From positions 310,001 to 374,000 of the forward strand of contig NZ_CAJYDW010000016.1 of NCBI RefSeq assembly GCF_913774235.1: DNA of 64,000 nucleotides, written 5' to 3'. Numbering within the stretch: the stretch's first letter is position 1; every line of letters starts with the position of its first letter. The DNA is from an uncultured Pseudomonas sp. (GTDB taxonomy: Bacteria; Pseudomonadota; Gammaproteobacteria; Pseudomonadales; Pseudomonadaceae). Position numbers and translations under genes: made by a program. Below the pieces are notes generated by a model, which worked only from the letters and a program-made list of their open reading frames with translations, made no database searches and was not told the origin of the DNA. This document shows positions 38,707 through 48,625 of this stretch, in pieces.

Positions 38707-40695
38707 TCAGACCCAATCGGTACTTCCTACCAGTTGGATGAATCCATTCTGGCCTTCCGTAAGCTGATGGTTTTCCGCAGAGTTGGTGAATTGGATCATC
38801 GCCGTTCCTCGGCTCATGCCTTGATCCAGCTGACCCTTCCAGTAGTCAATACCGCCTTGATCGCCATTGCGGTGCAGAATGGTGCTGTAAAGCTGCTGGG
38901 CAAAACCCGTGTTGTCCACCGCATTGTACCGCTGAGCAAACTCAGTGGACTGCGAGAACGTATTGGCGATGGTTTGAAAGGTCGTGCCCGCAGCCAGTTT
39001 GTCAATCCAGTATTGCAGACCGCCCGTTTCGGGCATGCGATCAAAAACGGTATAAAGCCGTGCAACCTCTGCCTGAGCATTGTCCAGGATAAAAACGTTT
39101 CGATCTTGAAAGCTCAAGACATTCATGTCGTGCAAGGCAATACTCTTACTGCCATTCGTGGCATCCAAGTGAACGATGTTCGCTTGGTCGGTATAGCGGT
39201 TGTAACTCTGCGAACTCCCGGAAAGATAGATGGTATCTATACCTGCTCCGCCCAGTACTGTGCTGGATTTACTGGAGTCCAAAACCAGCTGGCTTTCAAA
39301 GATAGTGTCGGAATAGCTGGTACCAAAGGCGGCGCCCTTTTGGTAAACCATATCCGCGTCGGTCCAGGCGGTGTGATCAACAATCTTAATGAACCCAGAA
39401 TTTCCTTCGGTCCGCCGATGATTTTCATCCGCGTTGGTGAAGGATATCATCGCATCGCCTCGGCTCAAGCCATTGTCTAATAGGCTCTTCCAGTACGCGA
39501 TGCCACCGCTGTCGCCCGTACGACCGAGAATAGTCTGATACAGTTGGCCAGCAAATCCTGCATTATCGACGGCATTATAGCGTTGGGCAAATTCCTGAGA
39601 CTGGGAGAAGCTGTCAGCTATTGTTTTAAAGCTGGTGCCATGCGCATAGGCATTCACCCAGTAGGCAAGGCCCTGGAAATCAGGTGTTCTGTTGAAAACG
39701 GTGAAGAGGCGAGCAATCTGCGCCTGATCTTCAGTCATTACATAGAGCGTTTTGTCATTGAAGACCAGTGCATTGACGTCGTGCAAGTAGCTCGTGTTGC
39801 CGGTTGAAAAATTATAGACCCGAAGCGACCCGTCAGAAGAGTCTTTGCTGATGAAATAGTCGTTGTATCGGCCGCTCATCATCAGGGCGTCCGCGCCTTG
39901 ATAGGCGTAAACCTGGGTTGTCTTGGACGAGTCAAAGCCTAGTTGATATTCGTAGAATATGTCGTACAGCTTTGTGCCGCTCGAGACGCCAGGGCCGGTT
40001 GGCTTATACTGACTATCGGCCAACAGATCATCGTTGGCGGAGATTTGCTGATTGAGCCACGTATAGTTATTGCCCGTGAGAGCGGCGTACCAGGAGAAGG
40101 TATCGTTCTGATCGCCAGCGGATAGCACACCGCGGATGTTCCCATTGGCATCTAGTAGCGGGCCGCCCGATGCTCCAGCGCCAAGGCCGTCGTTTACGTA
40201 GAAGATCGGATAGCTGGGGTAGTAGGTCGCGGTTCCAGTCTCTTGCATAAGACCGGTTCCGCTCGCGGGATAGCCGAGCATCGTGCCATTGAATCCAGAC
40301 TGACTGGAAGAGTAGCCAAGCGAGCCGGTAATGTTGCCGAGATTTACATCCAGGCCTATCAGTGCAAGATCGTGTCCTGACTCGTCCGGGCTAGGTACTC
40401 CGTCGCCGTTGGTGTCCCAGTTGCCTGAGTAGCCGATAACCCGACGAGCGCCGTAGGTTCCCAGCTCCGCCGAAAAGGCGCCAGTGTGCTCGTCCACATC
40501 GGCAGCGGGAGTCACTACGATCTTGGTTGCCCAGCCGCCGTGGTCTGCACTGTAGACAACGTGGAGCGCCGTCAATACATCGTTCGCACCCACGACGGTT
40601 CCAGAACCCCGGAAGACGGTGCCATCGGAAAAATAGGTCTGGATGTAGCAGACCTGCTTGTAGGGGGAGACGTTGCGGAACGTGACTTCATTCAT
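38707..40695 (-). CDS. Trypsin-like serine protease with two DUF4214-bearing modules, probable type I secretion substrate
   Basis: From the ATG at 40695 it is 662 aa (an in-frame GTG at 40800 adds 35). Residues 1-225 are a chymotrypsin-fold protease with His45 (TALHVV), Asp109 (GHDLAL) and Ser176 (GASGGPL). A perfect EF-hand-type loop, DTNGDGVPSPDE (94-105), sits just before Asp109. Residues about 241-449 and 461-662 are two homologous modules, each with a beta-rich start (FDSSKTTQVY / LDSSKSSTVL), then two DUF4214 units (ARLFTVFNRTPDFQGLAYW, LYQTILGRTGDSGGIAYW and equivalents). There is no signal peptide. Convergence with the type I operon and a hydrophobic C-terminus (FIQLVGSTDWV) point to C-terminal-signal export. 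Its target is unknown. Confidence 0.85.
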   Translation of the reverse strand: MNEVTFRNVSPYKQVCYIQTYFSDGTVFRGSGTVVGANDVLTALHVVYSADHGGWATKIVVTPAADVDEHTGAFSAELGTYGARRVIGYSGNWDTNGDGVPSPDESGHDLALIGLDVNLGNITGSLGYSSSQSGFNGTMLGYPASGTGLMQETGTATYYPSYPIFYVNDGLGAGASGGPLLDANGNIRGVLSAGDQNDTFSWYAALTGNNYTWLNQQISANDDLLADSQYKPTGPGVSSGTKLYDIFYEYQLGFDSSKTTQVYAYQGADALMMSGRYNDYFISKDSSDGSLRVYNFSTGNTSYLHDVNALVFNDKTLYVMTEDQAQIARLFTVFNRTPDFQGLAYWVNAYAHGTSFKTIADSFSQSQEFAQRYNAVDNAGFAGQLYQTILGRTGDSGGIAYWKSLLDNGLSRGDAMISFTNADENHRRTEGNSGFIKIVDHTAWTDADMVYQKGAAFGTSYSDTIFESQLVLDSSKSSTVLGGAGIDTIYLSGSSQSYNRYTDQANIVHLDATNGSKSIALHDMNVLSFQDRNVFILDNAQAEVARLYTVFDRMPETGGLQYWIDKLAAGTTFQTIANTFSQSTEFAQRYNAVDNTGFAQQLYSTILHRNGDQGGIDYWKGQLDQGMSRGTAMIQFTNSAENHQLTEGQNGFIQLVGSTDWV

Positions 40696-41765
40696 CCTGA
40701 AAGCACCAATAGCCCTTTGTGTTGAGAATGATACATAACGTTTTGTGACGCGGTACTCATTGGGTGGGTTGTCTATCGCTCCATTTGAGCCGTTCGGCAC
40801 TCTGAGTCGTCATGCTTGACCTTCTGCGAAGCCTTCTACAATGGTGTTCTCCGGGCCGGCGCTGAGGGATCACGCGTGTATGGCCGCGATTCACCGGATA
40901 GCCATCGCGTCCAGATTCAGCCGATCTCAGCAGACGAGGCGACAGGCTCGTGACTCCGGAGAACGAAACCGCCGCGGTGCTCAAGGCCTAGGACACGGGT
41001 ACGTGGCTCATCCTCCCTGTCGAGTCAGGCCGCACAAGAGACGCCACGCTATCGTGGCGTAATCTGATTGCCGCCACTCTCGTTTGCGGGTCTCTACCTC
41101 AACTGCCTCTGCGAATAGAAATGGACGTTAAACGGCTCTGTCGAGGCATTGAAGAAACTTCTATCACCAGGGATAGGCTATCAACATCGCAAAACACCTA
41201 TGTCATTCGCTGGTAAATTCGAAAGACAGCATTCATATCGCTTGATGACGGCGATATATCGATAGAATTGATAATTCCAGACAGCCACTGAAAGTTTATT
41301 CTCCGGCTGCAAAGTAAGCGTGGCCATCTTGGTTGGTCGGGAGTTAGAGAATTCAAAGCAAGTCTTATCATGGCGCTTTCGTTATTGTTTTTTGCTGATT
41401 CGCCAGGGCGGCGAAAAATGCGTCTGTTCTCTCTATATCTTGGCTCCAGCGAATGCATCATAAATTTGGATGCAGTTCTTTCCTTGAGCTGTGACGGCAA
41501 ATGCAGAGCGCAGTACCGTCGTTGAGGCCTGCTGATAGTGGATCCGGGCAAGATCTGTCTCAATGGCTGATCAGGTGTGACATGCCTGACACGCGGGCAG
41601 GTAGGAACAGTCACGTATTTCTGACTGGTATTCAGTACGAAAGGCGTGGCCTGAAGAGACTGTTCTTCATTCTGCTAGATCTGGGCCTGCCTACAGCAGG
41701 CAGCTCACCTGTGCCCGGAAATGACGCTGTTTTATTCGCGTGCCTGATCATGTGACCGAGCTAGA
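40696..41765. other. Gene-poor 1.07-kb stretch
   Basis: I find no supported gene here. Short frames on both strands (for example 41198-41614 minus) lack ribosome-binding sites and recognisable domains. A perfect hairpin with an 8-bp stem and four-base loop (ACGCCACG 41041-41048, CGTGGCGT 41053-41060) could end an unseen small RNA but has no T-run. The protease promoter should be near 40700-40900. The composition becomes AT-rich around 41150-41400. Confidence 0.45.
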
Positions 41766-41962
41766 TTCTGTACGAAAAATCGCCGAGCGAAGGTCAGGCG
41801 AGGCCTAGGCGGCCCCGCGAAAAAAGCTGAGGAAGCGGATCGGACTCGCGCTCAAGTCTACGAACGGTAAATGAGCATTGCGACGGGGCCACCTTGGCCG
41901 GGCTGGCGCCCCAGGCCTTTTTCAACGAGGCATCACCAAGCGCAGGCATTTTTCGTACAGAA
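41766..41962. mobile_element. MITE-like element with perfect 15-bp terminal inverted repeats
   Basis: The sequence TTCTGTACGAAAAAT (41766-41780) recurs as its exact reverse complement ATTTTTCGTACAGAA at 41948-41962, enclosing 197 bp with no transposase. The flanks read CTAG-A on the left and C-TTAG on the right, resembling but not exactly matching a four-base target duplication of the IS5-group type (YTAR). The inside encodes only a short minus-strand frame (MPALGDASLKKAWGASPAKV and on), which I do not treat as a gene. It is probably a non-autonomous element mobilised by a transposase elsewhere. Confidence 0.7.
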
Positions 41963-42035
41963 CTTAGATACAAGCTATGTTGCAAAGGTCTATCGCTACG
42001 CAAGCGACGGCCGGGAATAGCCATCTGGCGGATAC

Positions 42036-42064
42036 AAAAAAGCCCCGAACTGATTCGGGGCTTC
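42036..42064 (-). terminator. Intrinsic terminator of tRNA-Thr
   Basis: On the minus strand AGCCCCGAA, a CAGT... loop and TTCGGGGCT form a 9-bp stem (42041-42049 and 42054-42062, loop 42050-42053) followed by five T (the A-run 42036-42040). It lies 10 bases beyond the tRNA 3' end. Confidence 0.9.
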
Positions 42065-42073
42065 TAGGGATGC

Positions 42074-42149
<76 letters not shown>

Positions 42150-42264
42150 AAGGGGACGCCATTATAGCCATGGAAAAGCCCTTGTAAACCAAGGATGTGC
42201 GCTGGTTAAGCCAGGCGTAAGCACGGCGCGGTAAAATGAAAGCTGAAGCTGCAAGGAGCCTCTG

Positions 42265-42609
42265 ATGAGAGCCAAGACCCTGGCCGTACTGGCCGCTGCA
42301 CTGGCGGGTTGCACCAGCCAGGCGAATCTGGAGCGCAATCCGCCGATGGAGCTGCGCACGGGCAAGAGTGCCGAGGATTACCGGAGCTGTCTGGTGGCCG
42401 GGCTGGAGAAGGATGGGCGCCACGTGGAGGTCCAGCCGCAGGGGAACAGCCAGCGAGTGCTGGTGGATAGCAAGGTACCTGGGGCGACCGCGGCGATCAT
42501 CGATATTGGCTCGGCGTCGCGCGGGACGCGAGTCCAGTTGCGTGAGCAGATGGCGAACAATCCGTTGCGGCCGCGGGCTATTCTGACGGTGGTGAAGGAT
42601 TGCCTGTGA
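42265..42609 (+). CDS. Putative lipoprotein, function unknown
   Basis: This 114-aa protein has a short lipoprotein signal peptide (MRAKTLAVLAAALAGC, lipobox L-A-G-C) and a compact mature domain (SAEDYRSCLVAGLEKDGRHVEVQPQG, RVLVDSKVPGATAAIIDI) ending with a second cysteine in VVKDCL. AAGGAG lies six bases before the ATG. It is a single-gene unit beside tRNA-Thr. The pattern resembles small conserved Pseudomonas lipoproteins; I cannot name a function. Confidence 0.8.
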   Translation: MRAKTLAVLAAALAGCTSQANLERNPPMELRTGKSAEDYRSCLVAGLEKDGRHVEVQPQGNSQRVLVDSKVPGATAAIIDIGSASRGTRVQLREQMANNPLRPRAILTVVKDCL

Positions 42610-42638
42610 GTTGAGTGGCTGGGCGGCCCTCACCCCAG

Positions 42639-42659
42639 CCCTCTCCCCAAGGGAGAGGG
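42639..42659. repeat. REP-like palindrome, copy 1
   Basis: CCCTCTCCC (42639-42647) and GGGAGAGGG (42651-42659) form a 9-bp stem with loop CAA within the familiar CCCTCACCCCAGCCCTCTCC context. A related copy lies at 44569-44588. It sits between the lipoprotein and the betA terminator. Confidence 0.65.
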
Positions 42660-42731
42660 GGAAGAGCGGGTTGCCCGTGGTTGCTTAGGCTTGGCGAGGC
42701 AACCGCCGTCATCACCTGGAAAGGCAGATAC

Positions 42732-42759
42732 AAGAAGGGCGCCCTCGGGCGCCCTTCTT
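42732..42759. terminator. Bidirectional hairpin terminator at the 3' end of betA
   Basis: AAGAAGGGCGCCC (42732-42744) is followed by TC and its exact reverse complement GGGCGCCCTTCTT (42747-42759). The stem is GC-rich and ends in short A/T runs on both sides, suitable for ending betA transcripts (minus strand) and the lipoprotein transcript (plus). Confidence 0.8.
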
Positions 42760-42777
42760 GCGTTCGGCTGCCTGGGA

Positions 42778-44520
42778 TCAGGCGGCCGGTTGGTTGCGGC
42801 GCTGCGGGACCGGCTCGGCAGCGCGCTGGCCGTTGACGTCACGCAGCGGGGTACCCCGTACCGGGGCGCCGTTGGCGACGTAGTAGGCGGCGTTGCTGCG
42901 CGGCAGTGGGGCGCGGCCGCGGATTTTGTCGGCGATCTTCTCGGCGATCATGATGGTCGGGGCGTTGAGGTTGCCCGTGGCGATGATCGGCATGATGGAG
43001 GCATCCACCACGCGCAGGCCTTCCAGGCCGTGGACACGACCGGCGCCGTCGACCACCGCCATGTCATCGGTACCCATCTTGTTGGAGCAGGAGGGGTGGT
43101 AGGCGGTCTCGGCGTGGGAGCGCACGAAGGCGTCCAGCTGGGCGTCGGTCACGCAATCGCGGCCCGGGTTGATCTCTTCGCCACGGTAGGGATCCAGCGC
43201 CGGCTGCTGCATGATCTCGCGGGTCAGGCGGATGCCGTCGCGGAATTCGCGCCAGTCCTGCTCGGTGCTCATGTAGTTGAACAGGATGCTGGGATGCTGG
43301 CGCGGATCGCGCGAGGTCAGTTCGATGCGGCCGCGGCTGGGCGAACGCATGGAGCCGACGTGGGCCTGGAAGCCATGGGCCTCGATGGCGTTGGTGCCGT
43401 TGTAATTGATGGCGATCGGCAGGAAGTGGTACTGGATGTTGGGCCAGTCGAATTCCTCGCTGGAACGGATGAAGCCGCCCGCCTCGAAGTGGTTGGTGGC
43501 GCCCAGGCCGGTACCCTTGAGCATCCACTCCAGACCAATCTGCGGCTGGTTGTACCACTTCAGCGCCGGGTACAGGGAGACTGGCTGCTTGCACTCGTAC
43601 TGCAGGTACATCTCCAGGTGGTCCTGCAGATTCTGGCCGACGCCGGGCAGGTCGTGGATCACCGGGATGTCGAAGCGCCGCAGCAGCGGCGCGGGGCCGA
43701 CGCCGGAGCGCTGCAGGATCTGCGGCGAGGCGATGGCGCCGGCGCAGAGCAGGACTTCACGGCGAGCGCGCGCGGTGATGGCGTCCAGGGAATCGCCCTT
43801 CATGTAGGCGACACCGCTGGCGCGCTTGCCGTCGAAGAGGATGCGATCGGTGGTGGCGTGGGTGACGATGGTCAGGTTCGGGCGACCCTTGGCCTGGTCC
43901 AGGTAGCCACGCGCGGTGCTGGAGCGACGACCGTCGGGGGTGACGAAGCGGTCCATCGGGCCGAAGCCTTCCTGCTGGTAGCCGTTGAGGTCTTCGGTGC
44001 GCGGATAGCCGGCCTGGACACCCGCCTCGACCATGGCTTCGAACAGCGGATTGGTGTTCGGCTTGGCGGTGGTCACCGAGACCGGGCCGTCGCCACCGTG
44101 CCAGTCGTTGGCGCCGGCGTCACGGCGCTCAGCCTTGCGGAAATAGGGCAGGCAGTCGAGATAGGTCCAGTCTTCCAGGCCGTCGAGCTGCGCCCAGTTG
44201 TCGTAGTCCAGGGCGTTGCCGCGGATGTAGCACATGCCGTTGATCAACGAAGAGCCACCCAGGCCCTTGCCGCGGCCGCATTCCATCCGGCGGTTGTCCA
44301 TGTGCGGCTCGGGCTCGGTCTGGTAGGCCCAGTTGTATCTCTTGCCCTGCAGCGGATAGGCCAGGGCGGCCGGCATCTGGGTGCGAAAGTCCAGGCGATA
44401 GTCGGGGCCGCCGGCTTCCAGCAGCAGGACGGTGACGTCCTGGTCTTCGGTCAGCCGGGTGGCCAGGACGTTGCCGGCCGAGCCGGCGCCGATGACGATG
44501 TAGTCGAATTCGTGTGCCAT
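42778..44520 (-). CDS. betA: Choline dehydrogenase
   Basis: BetA is an FAD-dependent GMC oxidoreductase oxidising choline to betaine aldehyde (and further) at the membrane. The 580-aa protein has the dinucleotide motif [14 protein letters not shown], the GMC signature region [38 protein letters not shown] (second GMC signature) and a C-terminal HPSCSNKMG with [11 protein letters not shown], carrying the active-site His/Asn. Its length matches BetA (about 556-580). It is downstream of betB on the same strand, with a REP-like palindrome in the 92-base gap. Confidence 0.94.
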   Translation of the reverse strand: MAHEFDYIVIGAGSAGNVLATRLTEDQDVTVLLLEAGGPDYRLDFRTQMPAALAYPLQGKRYNWAYQTEPEPHMDNRRMECGRGKGLGGSSLINGMCYIRGNALDYDNWAQLDGLEDWTYLDCLPYFRKAERRDAGANDWHGGDGPVSVTTAKPNTNPLFEAMVEAGVQAGYPRTEDLNGYQQEGFGPMDRFVTPDGRRSSTARGYLDQAKGRPNLTIVTHATTDRILFDGKRASGVAYMKGDSLDAITARARREVLLCAGAIASPQILQRSGVGPAPLLRRFDIPVIHDLPGVGQNLQDHLEMYLQYECKQPVSLYPALKWYNQPQIGLEWMLKGTGLGATNHFEAGGFIRSSEEFDWPNIQYHFLPIAINYNGTNAIEAHGFQAHVGSMRSPSRGRIELTSRDPRQHPSILFNYMSTEQDWREFRDGIRLTREIMQQPALDPYRGEEINPGRDCVTDAQLDAFVRSHAETAYHPSCSNKMGTDDMAVVDGAGRVHGLEGLRVVDASIMPIIATGNLNAPTIMIAEKIADKIRGRAPLPRSNAAYYVANGAPVRGTPLRDVNGQRAAEPVPQRRNQPAA

Positions 44521-44568
44521 GAAGTTTCTCCTCCTGACGGTGGGTGGGACGGTGGCCCCATCCCCGGA

Positions 44569-44588
44569 CCCTCTCCTGGCGGAGAGGG
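44569..44588. repeat. REP-like palindrome, copy 2, in the betB-betA gap
   Basis: CCCTCTCC (44569-44576) and GGAGAGGG (44581-44588) form an 8-bp stem with loop TGGC. It shares the CCCTCTCC/GGAGAGGG core with the copy at 42639-42659. Within the operon such a hairpin could stabilise the upstream betB message; that is inference. Confidence 0.6.
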
Positions 44589-44612
44589 GAGAAAAGCGCT
44601 GCCTGGGGCGGC

Positions 44613-46085
44613 TTAGAAAATCGAGGCGTAGTCGCCCAGCTCGACCTGCACCGACTTGATGCGGGTGTAGTGGCCGAGGGTGGAGATACCGTTTTCGCGA
44701 CCGACGCCGGACTGCTTGTAGCCACCGACGGGCATCTCGGCGGGGGATTCGCCCCAGGTGTTGATCCAGCAGATGCCGGCTTCCAGGCGATGGATCAGGC
44801 GATGGGCGCGGGCCAGGTCGCGGGTCACGACGCCAGCGGCCAGACCGAACTCGGTGGCGTTGGCGCGACGGATGACTTCGTCCTCGTCGCTATAGGCCAG
44901 GATGCTCATGACCGGGCCGAAGATCTCTTCGCGGACGATGGTCATGTCGTCGCGGCAGTCGGTGAAGACGGTGGGGGTGATGAAGGCACCCTTGGCCAGG
45001 GCGCCGTCGGTAGCCCGCTCGCCGCCGGTCAGCAGGCGGGCACCCTCGGCGCGACCCTTGGCGATGTAGCCGAGCACGCTCTCCATGTGGGCGAAGCTAA
45101 CCATGGGGCCGAAGTTGGTCTCGGCCGCCAAGGGGTCGCCCAGGCGGATGCGCTTGACGCGTTCGAGGATCTTGGCTTCGAACTCGGCCTTGAGCGCCTG
45201 GGGCACGAAGACGCGGGTACCGTTGGTGCAGACCTGGCCGGAGCTGAAGAAGTTGGCCATGACGGCGATGTCGGCGGCGCGCTCCAGGTCGGCGTCGGCG
45301 CAGACGATCAGCGGCGACTTGCCACCCAATTCCATGGTGACCTCCTTGAGCGTCGAGCCGGCGGCGCTGGCCATGACCTTCTTGCCGGTGTCCACGCCGC
45401 CGGTGAAGGAGACCTTCTCGATGCCGGGATGCTCGGTGATGGCGGCGCCGATCTCGCGGCCCTGGCCATTGATGACGTTGAACACGCCATCGGGCAGGCC
45501 GGCCTCGGTGTAAATCTCGGCCAGCTTCAGGGCGCTTAGCGGGGTGACTTCGCTGGGTTTGAAGATCATGGCGTTGCCGGCGGCCAGGGCCGGAGCGGAT
45601 TTCCACAGAGCGATCTGGATCGGGTAATTCCAGGCGCCGATGCCGGCGACCACGCCCAGCGGCTCGCGACGGGTATAGATGAAGGAGGTCTCGCGCAGGG
45701 GAATCTGCTCGCCTTCCAGGGCGGGGATCAGGCCGGCGTAGTACTCGAGCACGTCGGCACCGGTGACGATGTCGACCGCCTGGGTCTCGGACAGGGCCTT
45801 GCCGGTGTCGAGGGTTTCCAGCAGGGCCAGCTCGTCGTTGCGCTCGCGGAGGATGTCCACCGCCTTGCGCAGGATGCGCGAGCGCTGCATGGCGGTCATC
45901 GCGGCCCAGACCTTCTGGCCGGCGGCGGCGGCTTCGACGGCCTTGTCGACGTCGGCACGGCTGGCGCGCTGGACGTTGGCCAACACTTCACCGGTAGCCG
46001 GGTTGATGGTTTCGAAGGTGACGCCGCTGGTGGCGGCAACGTAGCGACCACCGATGTAGAGCTGCTGTTCGGCGAAACGGGCCAT
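44613..46085 (-). CDS. betB: Betaine aldehyde dehydrogenase
   Basis: BetB oxidises betaine aldehyde to glycine betaine with NAD(P)+. The 490-aa ALDH has [29 protein letters not shown] (cofactor site), [13 protein letters not shown], the general base Glu in ELGGKSPLI, the catalytic Cys in [14 protein letters not shown] and [26 protein letters not shown] tail ([14 protein letters not shown]). It is the standard BetB length. It lies between betI and betA; a BetI-type operator is 107 bases upstream of its ATG. Confidence 0.95.
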   Translation of the reverse strand: MARFAEQQLYIGGRYVAATSGVTFETINPATGEVLANVQRASRADVDKAVEAAAAGQKVWAAMTAMQRSRILRKAVDILRERNDELALLETLDTGKALSETQAVDIVTGADVLEYYAGLIPALEGEQIPLRETSFIYTRREPLGVVAGIGAWNYPIQIALWKSAPALAAGNAMIFKPSEVTPLSALKLAEIYTEAGLPDGVFNVINGQGREIGAAITEHPGIEKVSFTGGVDTGKKVMASAAGSTLKEVTMELGGKSPLIVCADADLERAADIAVMANFFSSGQVCTNGTRVFVPQALKAEFEAKILERVKRIRLGDPLAAETNFGPMVSFAHMESVLGYIAKGRAEGARLLTGGERATDGALAKGAFITPTVFTDCRDDMTIVREEIFGPVMSILAYSDEDEVIRRANATEFGLAAGVVTRDLARAHRLIHRLEAGICWINTWGESPAEMPVGGYKQSGVGRENGISTLGHYTRIKSVQVELGDYASIF

Positions 46086-46186
46086 GACGATCTCCCAAGC
46101 TGGGCGGGCGCCGTGGCACCCGCGAGGAACACAGGGGGAGCGAAAGACGAAGGCTTTCTGCTCCAGCGATGAAGCCAGTCTACTTA

Positions 46187-46212
46187 ATTTTTATTGAACG
46201 TTCAATCAATGA
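46187..46212. promoter_or_regulatory. Probable BetI operator upstream of betB
   Basis: ATTGAACGTTCAAT (46193-46206) is a perfect 14-bp palindrome preceded by a T-run and followed by CAATGAAAAA. The same palindrome and flanks occur at 46983-46996 upstream of betI. TetR-type BetI repressors bind such sites; choline would relieve repression. Having a second site here suggests that betB can be transcribed separately from betI. Confidence 0.75.
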
Positions 46213-46298
46213 AAAATTCGCAGACGATGCCGAGTCGGGCGATGAGCGGCCTAGAGCGGTTCTGTCGAAGTGGGGATGAAGCCGAAAGGCGGGAGGGG

Positions 46299-46328
46299 CA
46301 CCCTGGCCGCAACGGACCGGCCAGGGTG
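46299..46328 (-). terminator. Hairpin after betI
   Basis: CACCCTGGCC (46299-46308) and GGCCAGGGTG (46319-46328) form a perfect 10-bp stem with a 10-base loop, 16 bases beyond the betI stop on the minus strand. It lacks a T-run, so it may be a partial terminator that separates betI from betB. Confidence 0.5.
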
Positions 46329-46344
46329 GCAGACTTGGCGGGGC

Positions 46345-46932
46345 TCAGGCCTTGGCCAGTTGCAGGTCCAGGTAGTCGTAGGCGATCTGCAGCGCTTGCT
46401 GGGTATTGAAGGTGTCGCCGGAGAGAGCGCCACGCAGCCAGAGGCCATCGATGATGGCAGCCAGGCCGCGGGCGGCGGCGCGGGCCTGGTCGCGAGGCAG
46501 CAGGCGACGGAATTGCCAGCAGAGGTTGGAGTAGAGGCGCAGGTCGTTAATGCGTTGCAGGCGACGCAGGTTGGGCTGGTGCATGCTGGTGGCCCAGAAG
46601 GCCAGCCAGGTCTTCATGGCCGGCCCACTGACCTGGGTATCGTCGAAGTTGCCCTGGATGATGGCGCGCAGGTTGGCAGCGGGATCGTCATCAGGGAGAG
46701 CGGCGCGGCGTTCGCGCACGGCCTGACGCAGGGCATTCATCAGATGCCGCATGGTGGCTTCGAGCAGACCGTTCTTGTCTTGGAAATAGTGGCTGATGAT
46801 GCCGTTGGAGACGCCGGCCTTGCGGGCGATGAAGGCGATACTGGCGTCGCCCATGCCGACTTCGTCGACGGCTTCGAGGGTCGCGGCGATGAGCTGCGAG
46901 CGGCGGATGGGTTGCATCCCGACCTTGGGCAC
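46345..46932 (-). CDS. betI: TetR-family choline-responsive repressor BetI
   Basis: This 195-aa TetR repressor has an N-terminal helix-turn-helix ([56 protein letters not shown]) nearly identical in pattern to BetI proteins, and a ligand domain ([29 protein letters not shown]). It is upstream of betB and betA on the same strand but separated from betB by 259 bases that contain a hairpin and an operator. Confidence 0.92.
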   Translation of the reverse strand: MPKVGMQPIRRSQLIAATLEAVDEVGMGDASIAFIARKAGVSNGIISHYFQDKNGLLEATMRHLMNALRQAVRERRAALPDDDPAANLRAIIQGNFDDTQVSGPAMKTWLAFWATSMHQPNLRRLQRINDLRLYSNLCWQFRRLLPRDQARAAARGLAAIIDGLWLRGALSGDTFNTQQALQIAYDYLDLQLAKA

Positions 46933-46976
46933 GGAGCGTCTCCTAATAGAGCGGAAGGAGCCTCCGAGGGTAACTA

Positions 46977-47005
46977 TTTTTTATTGAACGTTCAATCAAT
47001 AAAAA
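46977..47005. promoter_or_regulatory. Probable BetI operator upstream of betI
   Basis: ATTGAACGTTCAAT (46983-46996) with a T-run before and CAATAAAAAA after lies 51 bases upstream of the betI ATG. It is an exact copy of the palindrome in front of betB, implying autoregulation. Confidence 0.75.
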
Positions 47006-47125
47006 ATGCCACGGCCTCCTGGATTGTGCCTTGGCTAAGGCAGCAGCACCAGTCCTGACGGGTGGTTACTTTTAATAACTGCCCGGAGGGCGTAGGCTGG
47101 AGTCAGTTCTGCTTCGAGGATCGCC

Positions 47126-47536
47126 ATGGACGCCGTGGTCAGTCGTATCTCCAGTCGCCGTCGTTTGCATGCCCACGCCTGTCCGATCCGGGATGTGCTG
47201 GATCGGATCGGCGATGCCTGGTCCTTGCTGACGTTGTTCACCCTGGAGACCGGTCCGCTGCGCTTCAACGAATTGCGCCGGCGCGTCGACGGTATATCCC
47301 AGCGCATGCTCAGCGTGACCCTGCGCCAGCTGGAGCGTGATGGCCTGATCTCGCGCACGGTGACGCCGAGCAAGCCGCCCCAGGTGGAGTACGCCCTTAC
47401 CGAGCTGGGCCAGAGCCTGATGGTGCCGGTAGGTGCCCTGGCCGCCTGGGCGTCCGCGAAGCAGCCTCTCATTCAGCGCCACAGGGCGGCCTACGATCAG
47501 GCCGCCGAGGAGATCCCTGATGACTCGTCTCTCTAA
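47126..47536 (+). CDS. HxlR-family transcriptional regulator
   Basis: This 136-aa winged-helix regulator has the HxlR pattern: [61 protein letters not shown], then [12 protein letters not shown]. The Cys in HACPIRDVL is at the position used for redox or electrophile sensing in some family members. It overlaps the downstream flavin monooxygenase gene by 17 bases, so the two are co-translated. Confidence 0.88.
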   Translation: MDAVVSRISSRRRLHAHACPIRDVLDRIGDAWSLLTLFTLETGPLRFNELRRRVDGISQRMLSVTLRQLERDGLISRTVTPSKPPQVEYALTELGQSLMVPVGALAAWASAKQPLIQRHRAAYDQAAEEIPDDSSL

Positions 47537-48521
47537 GACCGCCCTGTCGGTCCTCGACCTTGTCCCCATTCGCGACGATGGCGATGCGACCCAGGCGCTG
47601 CACAATGCCCTGACCTTGGCACGGCACGTCGAACAGCTCGATTTCTCCCGTTACTGGGTGGCGGAGCACCACAACATGGACGGTATCGCCAGCTCCGCGA
47701 CCAGCGTGCTGCTGGGTTATCTGGCCGCCGGCACCAGTACCCTGCGCCTGGGCTCGGGCGGCATCATGCTGCCCAACCACGCGCCCCTGGTGGTAGCCGA
47801 GCAGTTCGGCACCCTGGCGTCGCTGTATCCGGGGCGCATCGAGCTGGGCCTCGGCCGCGCACCGGGTTCGGACCAGCGCACCGCCTATGCCCTGCGCCGC
47901 GATCGCCTGGGCAGTTCCGACGACTTCCCGCGCGATGTCGAAGAGCTGCAGCATTATTTCGGCCCGCAGCAGCCCGGCCAGGGCGTGATCGCCATGCCCG
48001 GCGTGGGCACCGAGGTGCCGATCTGGTTGCTGGGTTCGAGTCTGTTCAGTGCCCAGCTGGCGGCGGCCAAGGGGCTGCCCTATGCCTTCGCTTCGCACTT
48101 CGCGCCGCGCTACGTGCATGAGGCGATCCGCCTGTATCGGGAGAACTTCCAGCCGTCCAAGACGCTCGACCGCCCCTATGTGATGCTCGGCGTGCCTCTA
48201 GTGGCGGCCGACAGCGACGACGAGGCCAATTACCTGGCGACCACCCTCTACCAGCGCATCCTGGCGCTGTTCCGCGGCGACAGCCTGCGCCTGCAGCCGC
48301 CGGTACGCAGCATGGAGGGCGTCTGGTTGCCCCACGAGAAGGAGTCGGTGTCGAGCTTCCTCGGCATGGCGGTGATCGGCGGACCGGACCGGGTGCGCGA
48401 GCGCCTGGAACTGTTGCTGGAGAAGACCGATGCCGACGAGCTGATCTTCACCTGCGACGTCTATGAGCAGGCTGATCGTCTGCGGGCGTTTTCGATTCTG
48501 GCGGATCTGAAGGGCGGTTGA
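47520..48521 (+). CDS. LLM-class flavin-dependent oxidoreductase (luciferase-like)
   Basis: This 333-aa protein has a TIM-barrel luciferase-like fold: [83 protein letters not shown], and a C-terminal [17 protein letters not shown]. These match the YhbW-like group 1. The ATG at 47520 has GAGGAG seven bases upstream; a longer frame exists but is an overlap with hxlR. Substrate unknown. Coupling to an HxlR regulator suggests induction by an electrophile or aromatic compound. Confidence 0.87.
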   Translation: MTRLSKTALSVLDLVPIRDDGDATQALHNALTLARHVEQLDFSRYWVAEHHNMDGIASSATSVLLGYLAAGTSTLRLGSGGIMLPNHAPLVVAEQFGTLASLYPGRIELGLGRAPGSDQRTAYALRRDRLGSSDDFPRDVEELQHYFGPQQPGQGVIAMPGVGTEVPIWLLGSSLFSAQLAAAKGLPYAFASHFAPRYVHEAIRLYRENFQPSKTLDRPYVMLGVPLVAADSDDEANYLATTLYQRILALFRGDSLRLQPPVRSMEGVWLPHEKESVSSFLGMAVIGGPDRVRERLELLLEKTDADELIFTCDVYEQADRLRAFSILADLKGG

Positions 48522-48625
48522 TGGGGTTGGGGAGTGTTGGGCTTCGCTGCGCTCAACCTAACCTTCGGCTCATTGCGGCCATGGCGATCCGCCTCTAGGC
48601 CCCATAGAAATCCTTCGTTGCACTG

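Noticed and set aside
41198..41614. 138-codon minus-strand frame in the gene-poor stretch
   Set aside because: No ribosome-binding site, no hydrophobic or domain pattern, and composition unlike neighbouring genes.
42691..44616. 641-codon plus-strand frame
   Set aside because: Antisense to betA, which has all GMC oxidoreductase motifs; the frame's translation is Gly/Val/Ala-rich with no recognisable fold.
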